Positions 58,067 to 64,000 of a stretch of 64,000 nt of DNA are shown piece by piece (the stretch's first letter is position 1; every line of letters begins with the position of its first letter). Under the pieces are notes generated by a model. The model was not told where the DNA came from, ran no database searches, and saw only the letters and a list, made by a program, of their open reading frames with translations. Location: assembly GCA_029449235.1 (NCBI GenBank), contig JANATG010000012.1, positions 868,001 through 932,000 on the forward strand, read 5' to 3'. A program made the position numbers and the translations under genes. The stretch is from Linnemannia schmuckeri (Eukaryota; Mortierellomycota; Mortierellomycetes; Mortierellales; Mortierellaceae).

Positions 58067-61000
58067 ATGGCTAGACGCCCCGTTTCCGAGTCCTTCACGA
58101 TGCTATCTGAGCAAGGGCAACAGCAGTCGTTCGATCCCGTGTCTGACTACAGCCCCACCATGCTCCACCAGCAACAGCACTTCGCAACGGGCCATCAGCA
58201 GCAGCAACAACATCAAAAGCAGCAGCAACCTCAGCAGCAGTACCATCGCTCCGCTCGACCTGCATCTGAAATCCTGCCACAGAACCACCTTCACCCTTTT
58301 CTCGCTAACAACTTTCAGTCCCCTGAAGGTAAATTGCACAGACGCACTCTTGGAAAGAAACACCAAAAACGACATTAACAAACACGCTTAGGAGTCAAGC
58401 CGACGGGCTTTCATCGTTGACTTGACTTTTTTTTTTGGTTTTGGCGCACAACAGCAGTTTCGTTGTTACTGATCGGGGTACCTCTCTCTTCTTTCTCCTA
58501 CTCCAATTATTGGCGTCTCCTCAATATCCAATTGCTGTATTATCTTAAATTAGCGGAGGCGATCGACAAGTGGTTCGAGGACTTGTCCCACTATGAACAA
58601 ACCCTTGAAGACATGGCTGTCGTCTCACTTGACACCGTCTTCAAGGAAGAACTCTCAACCATCGAGTCCTGGTTCAGAAACAGGCTGGAGGCAGAGAGGA
58701 CAGCTGCGCTGTACTCGCTCCTTCAGCACTCTTCTCAGGTCCAGATCCGTTTCTTCATCACTGTCCTTCAACAGATGGCCAAGAAAGACCCCGTAGGCGC
58801 ACTCCTCTCTCCTACGCACACTGAGAAAGGCAAGTATACATCATACCTGCAGAACTCCATGATTCTCAATGTTTTGTTCTCGTGTCCACAACGATGCTTT
58901 CTTGTGCTTCTCTCTCCTTTTCACTCCAAATATCTAATCGTCAGATGAGTGGGTGCTTTTGCATATATCTTGATAGATCCAGTGCAAAATCAACTGCATG
59001 GCGCCATGGCCAAAGCTGAGATGGAAGTGAGTCAGCGACTCTTGAACGTCCTCCCTATCCAGCCTCCCGCCCCTCTGGACCGCCCTACAGCCCATCGTCG
59101 ACTATACGATCGCCACTCTGTCACCATTGGCGAAAGCGAGGAGTACAACAGGATGTTTCGACAAAACGGAAAGAGGAACAGTATTGACTTTCTGGGTCGC
59201 ACCGCCAACAATAGTAGCGCAACTGCAAGCAATTCCAGCAGCAACCTCGTAAGCAGCAGCGGCCTCAGCGGAAGCAGCAGCACTGGGTCACTCAATGGAA
59301 ATCCTAATGGTCATGCCAATGGTGTGATCGGAAGCGCCGCACTGTCTGAATCCATTTCTGCTCGCGTGAACCAGTTCAGGCCTGCGCAGGGTTCGCTCAA
59401 TCGTATCAGCGCGCCCAACGCTTTTGGCGGTCGACCCAAATCTGTCCATGAGGGTGACACATCATCCATGTTTACCTCCAATTGGAATTTTGCATCCCTT
59501 GGCGCCAACCCATTGCCCCCTTCCACCAGCAGCGCTAGCAATGGCAGTACCTCTAGCGCGACCGTCTCTTCCTCTGCAGGATCACCTGGAAACATTGGCG
59601 ACCGCACCTCGTTTGGACGTCCAAAGTCGGTGGGAGGCGCAGAGTGGATGTTGAGTCGTCCTCAGAGCGCCGCAGATGGCCTGGACAAGCCTTGGACTCC
59701 CCTCATTATGTCGCCCACCATGGGAGGATTCCACAACGGCACTAACGGGACTGGACATTCGTTGAACGCCGGTGGATTCTCAAACTCGGGTTTGGCTGTT
59801 GAACGGCCAAAGTCTGTGACCGAGGCTGATCTTGCCAAGCTCAACATCTCGCAGTGGGTTCATAATAACAACATCAACAATGGCGCCAGCAATAATGCCG
59901 GTTCTCGGACCTCGACTCTTGAAGAATTGAAGGCCAACAACCGACGTCGCACTTTGCTTCGCCCAAGTGCTATCATTTCCAACGTGCCGGTGACCGTGAT
60001 GGAGGGCGACGAGAAGCTGTTGAGCGCGAGCGCCAACACCTCGTCGATCAACATTGTGTCGACCATGTTTAACGAGGCTCCCGGAGCAGGATCAGGATCC
60101 AGCTCCATGACTGATTTGAAGGCGGCAGGAACGACCACATCTTCAGCATCTCAAGGCGGCAGCTCCATGTTTTCTTACTCTGGATCGCAGCCAAACTTGA
60201 ACACTTTTTCCCAGCAACAACAGCAGGCTGTTCATCAGTTAAACAATCTCTCTCTCGACTCGGCGCACTCGACACGTAACGCTCAGCATCAACAAGCGCA
60301 GCAGCATCACCATCATCAACAGCAGCAACAGCCTAGATCGAGAGCGACGTCACCTTTTAGTTCACCTCTTCCTTCGCCTGTCAAGTCAGGATTCCGTTCT
60401 CGACCGGTTTCGGGTTCGACGTCTCCTCGCCTAACTGGCCAGCACTCGGCCTGGATGCCTGGTGGAAGCAACTGTAACAGCAGCAACAGCCTGAACAACC
60501 TGGTGTCGGACGGCAATGCTATCATACCCACGGACTATAACCAAAAGAGACATTTGTCACCCCCATCCCTGCAGCGTGTCCACCCACCGACGTCGCTGTC
60601 ACTTGACGACGATTATTTGAGCGACACGAGCGATATCTCGAGCATTGGCATGAATGGCCATCACGGTCGTGGCGGGTCCGCCTCCAAGGAGAAGAAGCAA
60701 CCTGAGGGTGTCGATTTTGAGCTCTTGCAAGGTAAAGGCTTCGTGCAGGCTGTGTGTTTGTTGGACGTTTGCAAGTTTTAAGTCCTATACGCGATTGAAG
60801 ACGTGGGAAGGTGTGAAGTGTATGTGCTAACTTCCTTATTGCACTTGTTACTTATAACACAGATACCCCTGCATGGCTGAGATCATTACGGCTCCACAAG
60901 TACAACAACATCTTTGAGGGGATGCAGTGGCGCGACATTGTCAACCTGTCGGACGGAGACCTTATCAACAAGGGAGTCGCGGCTCTGGGAGCTCGACGCA

Positions 61001-61170
61001 AGATGTTGAAGGTCTTTGAACAAGTTCGCAAGGAAATGCTCCTTCAAGTATGTCTAGATATCACACTTTGGTTTCTTAATTTGATATTGGCGATGTGAGT
61101 TATTCATTTAGCGAAGTTCAAAAAGTACTAACGTTGAAATATTACTTTACTGTAGGGCATGGTTATATAA
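58067..61170 (+). CDS. VTS1: Vts1/Smaug-like SAM-domain RNA-binding protein
   Basis: Five exons (58067-58328, 58554-58829, 58977-60731, 60863-61047, 61156-61170) give 830 residues. A Gln/His-rich N-terminus precedes a conserved helical region (AIDKWFEDLSHYEQTLEDMA, then SRWFRN-like and HSSQVQIRFFITVLQQMAKK) found in Vts1. The middle is long and disordered, rich in Ser/Asn/Gln. The SAM domain is encoded by exon 4: PAWLRSLRLHKYNNIFEGM, LSDGDLINKGVAALGARRKM and LKVFEQVRKEM. Such proteins bind short RNA hairpins and promote mRNA decay. Intron 2 uses a GC donor (AAAG|GCAAGT); only that keeps the frame. The last exon is 15 nt. Confidence 0.9.
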
Positions 61171-61824
61171 TTTTCAAGACGAAGACGAAGACAGTGGAGG
61201 AGAGAGAGTGGAGAGTAAAGAGTGACTTATATGGACTGGAGCCATTGGAATAAGTATCAAAATCATGGTCGTTATTCACAGCCGAAAGGTGTGGAGAATG
61301 GCGAGGACGACGATCAGGATGAGGAGAAGGAGTAGAAGGAGGAGAGGGAACAGTCAAGGCGGATCAGAGGTCCCTGCCCCAGAGAAAAAGCGTTGGAGGC
61401 GGGCGTCATGTACATACCATACACGGACTGATATATTTTGAATCATAAAACCCACCGGTGACGATGATGGTTGCTTGTTTCGTGAACAAGACCCCAGTTT
61501 GAGAAACCCAATGATATCTCGTAAAGTGATGATTGATGACGATGACTAGCGATAAATTGATGACTTTAATAGTCTTGAATTAAAAAAGGGACGAAGGCTG
61601 TGATGAAATTGCCCTGACCCGGCGCCAACAACACTAAAAAGAACAGTCCTTGCGCTATTTCTGAGTGCTCCCTGATTCCTGACGTTCCATGGTTTCGTCT
61701 TCTTTTCTTCTTCATCACACTTCTTACCCCCTTCTTTTTTTTTCGCTTTGCTCATTAACAATCAGCACTTACACGCAGCACAACGCAACACAGCACAACT
61801 CAATCCAGCTCACTAAATTTCGCT
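61171..61824. other. VTS1-Nudix intergenic region
   Basis: 654 bp. GA-rich 3' flank of VTS1 (61180-61350), then an AT-rich part, then a pyrimidine- and ACA-rich leader (61690-61820) before the Nudix ATG. No gene seen. Confidence 0.5.
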
Positions 61825-63029
61825 ATGTACAGTCAATACGCCAAAGAAGGTCGCCAGAACCAGTTGTACGACGAGGGTGCTCGTCTTGTAAGTCTCTTTT
61901 TTTCTTTTTTTATTTCTTTTCACCTTCTCACGCCCAGTCTGCATTCACATACCAAGAGCACCCTTTTCCAGTCGAATGGCAAAAGAGTGAATGCACCACG
62001 CCCGAAGGAACTACACCCAACTCATTTGTCGTTCCTTTTTTGATCTTTATAGGTTGCAGGATGTGTTCCCATTGATAAGCGTGGACGTCGTGTGCTGTTG
62101 GTCGCAAGCTCCAAGAACGAGGGCGAGTGGGTGTTGCCCAAGGGTGGTTGGGAAAACGACGAGACTCAGGAGGAAGCCGCGGCACGCGAGACCTGGGAAG
62201 AAGGTAATGCTACTAATCGATATTGCGTTTTTGCAAGCGAACAAGCATTGGAAAGGATACTTGTGGCAAAAGATGGTCAGAAGTGAGATAGAACATGAAC
62301 GGAATATCATTGTTACAGCAACCTGAGCTGTTTTTCGGCTTTTTTTTTTTTTTTTTTTTTTTTTTTATCGTTGAAACCACAAAAAGAAATGCAAAATTGG
62401 TCGTGTGCACATGATGGATGTATTGTGCGTCAAGGAAATGAGACAGGGGGTTTTTTTTGGTGCTACGAGTAAACCGCGCAAAAACATGGTCGAGCCCTCC
62501 TCAGCCTGTTCGTATCCCGCTCGCTCATATACAATTATTTATTTTTAACATTTTCTTTTTATTTTTCTTCCTCGGTCCTATTCACAATATACACGACACA
62601 CGATACACGATACATATCCCAAAAAACACAACAGCCGGAGCAATTGGCAGGATTGTGGCGCATCTAGGAGAATACGAACACAAGTACAACAAGAAGACAG
62701 GACATGCCGAGTCGATCTTTATCTTTTTCGAGATGGAGGTTGAGAGGATAGAGGAGAGATGGCCCGAGATGAAGAAGCGTGAGCGTCGCTGGGTAAGCTA
62801 AGCTACATCATCTTTTTTGATCTTTGTCTGAAATCGTGCATCCTGTGATTTTTGCTGTTTTTTTTGCGTCCTATAAAAAATTATATTATATGCTGGTCAA
62901 AGTTGCTAACCAAAAGGCTTTTCCTGTTGGCCCATTCGCTCATAGTTCACGTTTGAGGAGGCTGTGCAAATAGTGTCAAAGAAGGTGATGCGGAAGGCGT
63001 TGGAGCAGTGCTCCTTGGCTAGACGTTAA
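61825..63029 (+). CDS. Diphosphoinositol-polyphosphate Nudix hydrolase (Aps1/Ddp1/DIPP family)
   Basis: Four exons (61825-61887, 62053-62203, 62635-62792, 62946-63029) give 151 residues. The Nudix box GGWENDETQEEAAARETWEE is followed by AGAIG, completed across intron 2, with the REx2EE core intact. WVLPKGGWE before it and the later W...RRWFTFEEAV segment are typical of diphosphoinositol polyphosphate phosphohydrolases, which remove beta-phosphates from inositol pyrophosphates and cut diadenosine polyphosphates. Intron 2 (431 nt) contains a 27-T run. Confidence 0.92.
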
Positions 63030-63348
63030 TAGGAAACCCAACTCGTGTCAGGAACATCTCCTTCCATCCGTCTTTTGTTTTCCTTCTGCTTTTTATTTCG
63101 TTTGCATGTACATGACAATAAACCCCATCATGATCCATTGAACGATACCGAGGGTTTTTATGTTTCATTATCAACAAGAATGAACAAGACGCGTGAAATT
63201 GTCATCGAGGTTTTGGGTGACATTCGTAAAGTTGTTTTTATTTAACAGGAGAGGTTGAAAGAATCTAAACAACGACATGTGAGGGAACACGCACAGCGCG
63301 ACCCTTATTTGGCTGGTATCAAAGTCGTCGAAAAGTGAGGAGGAAACT
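63030..63348. other. Convergent 3' gap
   Basis: 319 bp between the Nudix stop and the stop of the minus-strand gene at the right edge. No structure seen. Confidence 0.5.
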
Positions 63349-64000
63349 TTAGAGTTGGAGGAGGATGTTGGCAAAGTCATCGCCGACAGCAACGGGGATG
63401 GGCTCGAATCCGTTTCCAATAGAGGTCCAGTCAACAATACGCTCAACACCATCACCGTTGACAATGATGACAGGAGCCCAATCAAAGTTGACAAGGACCT
63501 TGCCGTTAGCTTTGCCGTAGTTGACCATATCCGTGAAGGCACGGACCTGGAGGGGCTGGAGCTTCTTGGGGATATCAACTTCGAACGAAACAGTGACGGT
63601 GCCGGTGCCTGAGACGGAGAAGTTAACGTCGTTCTTGAAGTACCAAAGAGCCATGTCGGTCGAGATGCCCGACATGCCGGTGCCCTGGACCTTGTTCTGG
63701 TAGCCGTCCATGTTGGCGTTGACCAGCTGGTAGGGGTATCCATAGTAAGGGGATTGGAAGGTGGCGGTGACGGTGGCGACCTTTGTGGGGGAGACCTTGA
63801 TGGACCAGTTCTTGTAGGGGACCTGGGACATGGACGAGCCCTGGAAGAATTGGGGAATGGTGATTCCAGAGCGGACGCCGCCAAGACCACCGTTGAGGGC
63901 GGGGTTGGCAGAGGAGCCAGCGAATCCAGCAAGGGACATGACTTGGCTGGCACTGGCCAAGGAATCCGAGAATTGTTGGGCGGCGGTCAAGGACATGTCG
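63349..64000 (-). CDS. 3' part of an unidentified beta-rich protein gene, cut by window edge
   Basis: An open frame runs from the right edge to TAA at 63349-63351 (217 codons inside the window). It contains LTAAQQFSDSLASASQVMSL, a Gly/Asn-rich patch, then alternating hydrophobic segments such as WSIKVSPTKVATVTATFQSP, NFSVSGTGTVTVSFEVDIP and VLVNFDWAPVIIVNGDGVER. This looks like a beta-sandwich repeat of the kind found in fungal DUF3712/LEA-like proteins, but I am not sure of the family. Codon use is strongly C/G-ending, a sign of high expression. The 5' end is outside. Confidence 0.65.
   Translation of the reverse strand, partial: DMSLTAAQQFSDSLASASQVMSLAGFAGSSANPALNGGLGGVRSGITIPQFFQGSSMSQVPYKNWSIKVSPTKVATVTATFQSPYYGYPYQLVNANMDGYQNKVQGTGMSGISTDMALWYFKNDVNFSVSGTGTVTVSFEVDIPKKLQPLQVRAFTDMVNYGKANGKVLVNFDWAPVIIVNGDGVERIVDWTSIGNGFEPIPVAVGDDFANILLQL

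Noticed and set aside
57745..58391. 197-codon plus-strand frame overlapping the VTS1 start
   Set aside because: Low-complexity leader; the other frame contains the conserved VTS1 exons.
1..64000. CRISPR array, prophage or bacterial operon
   Set aside because: No spaced repeats of that kind; spliceosomal introns throughout show eukaryotic DNA.

Overview
The window is nuclear DNA of a filamentous fungus, most likely an early-diverging one of the Mortierellomycota/Mucoromycota type. Genes are split by many short GT-AG introns (about 80-450 nt), their leaders are strongly CT-rich, and long A or T runs are common. Conserved eukaryotic proteins (PUS1, THOC5, COQ1, COQ9, SURF6, EMC5, TTI2) sit beside fungal families (mitofissin, Svf1, Osh3, Vts1) and beside a Shaker-type potassium channel, which is unusual in Dikarya. 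The taxonomic guess is inference from gene content and style.

Layout. Bases 1-151 hold the 5' end of a minus-strand gene. At 2360-2667 two identical tRNA-Gln(CUG) genes form a perfect inverted repeat. From 2711 to about 9241 there is a mobile-element island: a 942-bp element with 31-bp terminal inverted repeats, followed by a mosaic of related ends. The mosaic encloses a decayed Mutator-like (MULE) protein with SWIM finger and zinc knuckle, a decayed Ulp1-like protease, another coding relic, and one intact 279-residue ORF of unknown function. From 9599 on the window is ordinary gene space: a secreted lysozyme-like protein, a TLDc protein, TTI2, endonuclease V, mitofissin (ATG44), a GH18 chitinase, COQ1, EMC5, a 7-TM protein, a Kv channel, SURF6, COQ9, SVF1, THOC5, an Osh3-like oxysterol-binding protein, ALKBH6, two U18 snoRNAs, PUS1, a Vts1-like SAM protein, a diphosphoinositol-polyphosphate Nudix hydrolase, and the 3' part of an unknown gene at the right edge.

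Gene models were built by hand: exons were joined at GT-AG (once GC-AG) sites so that phase and family conservation both hold, and total lengths were checked to be multiples of three. Five neighbouring pairs are divergent (TTI2/ENDOV, COQ1/EMC5, 7-TM/Kv, COQ9/SVF1, OSH3/ALKBH6) and may share promoter regions. Functionally the genes are a housekeeping mix: coenzyme Q synthesis (COQ1, COQ9), mitochondrial dynamics (ATG44), ER membrane insertion and lipid transfer (EMC5, OSH3), RNA export and modification (THOC5, PUS1, U18), ribosome biogenesis (SURF6, U18), and cell-wall or secreted hydrolases. I found no gene cluster that forms a new pathway. The most unusual items are the mobile island with its intact unknown ORF, the tandem U18 snoRNAs, the palindromic tRNA pair and the very small exons.
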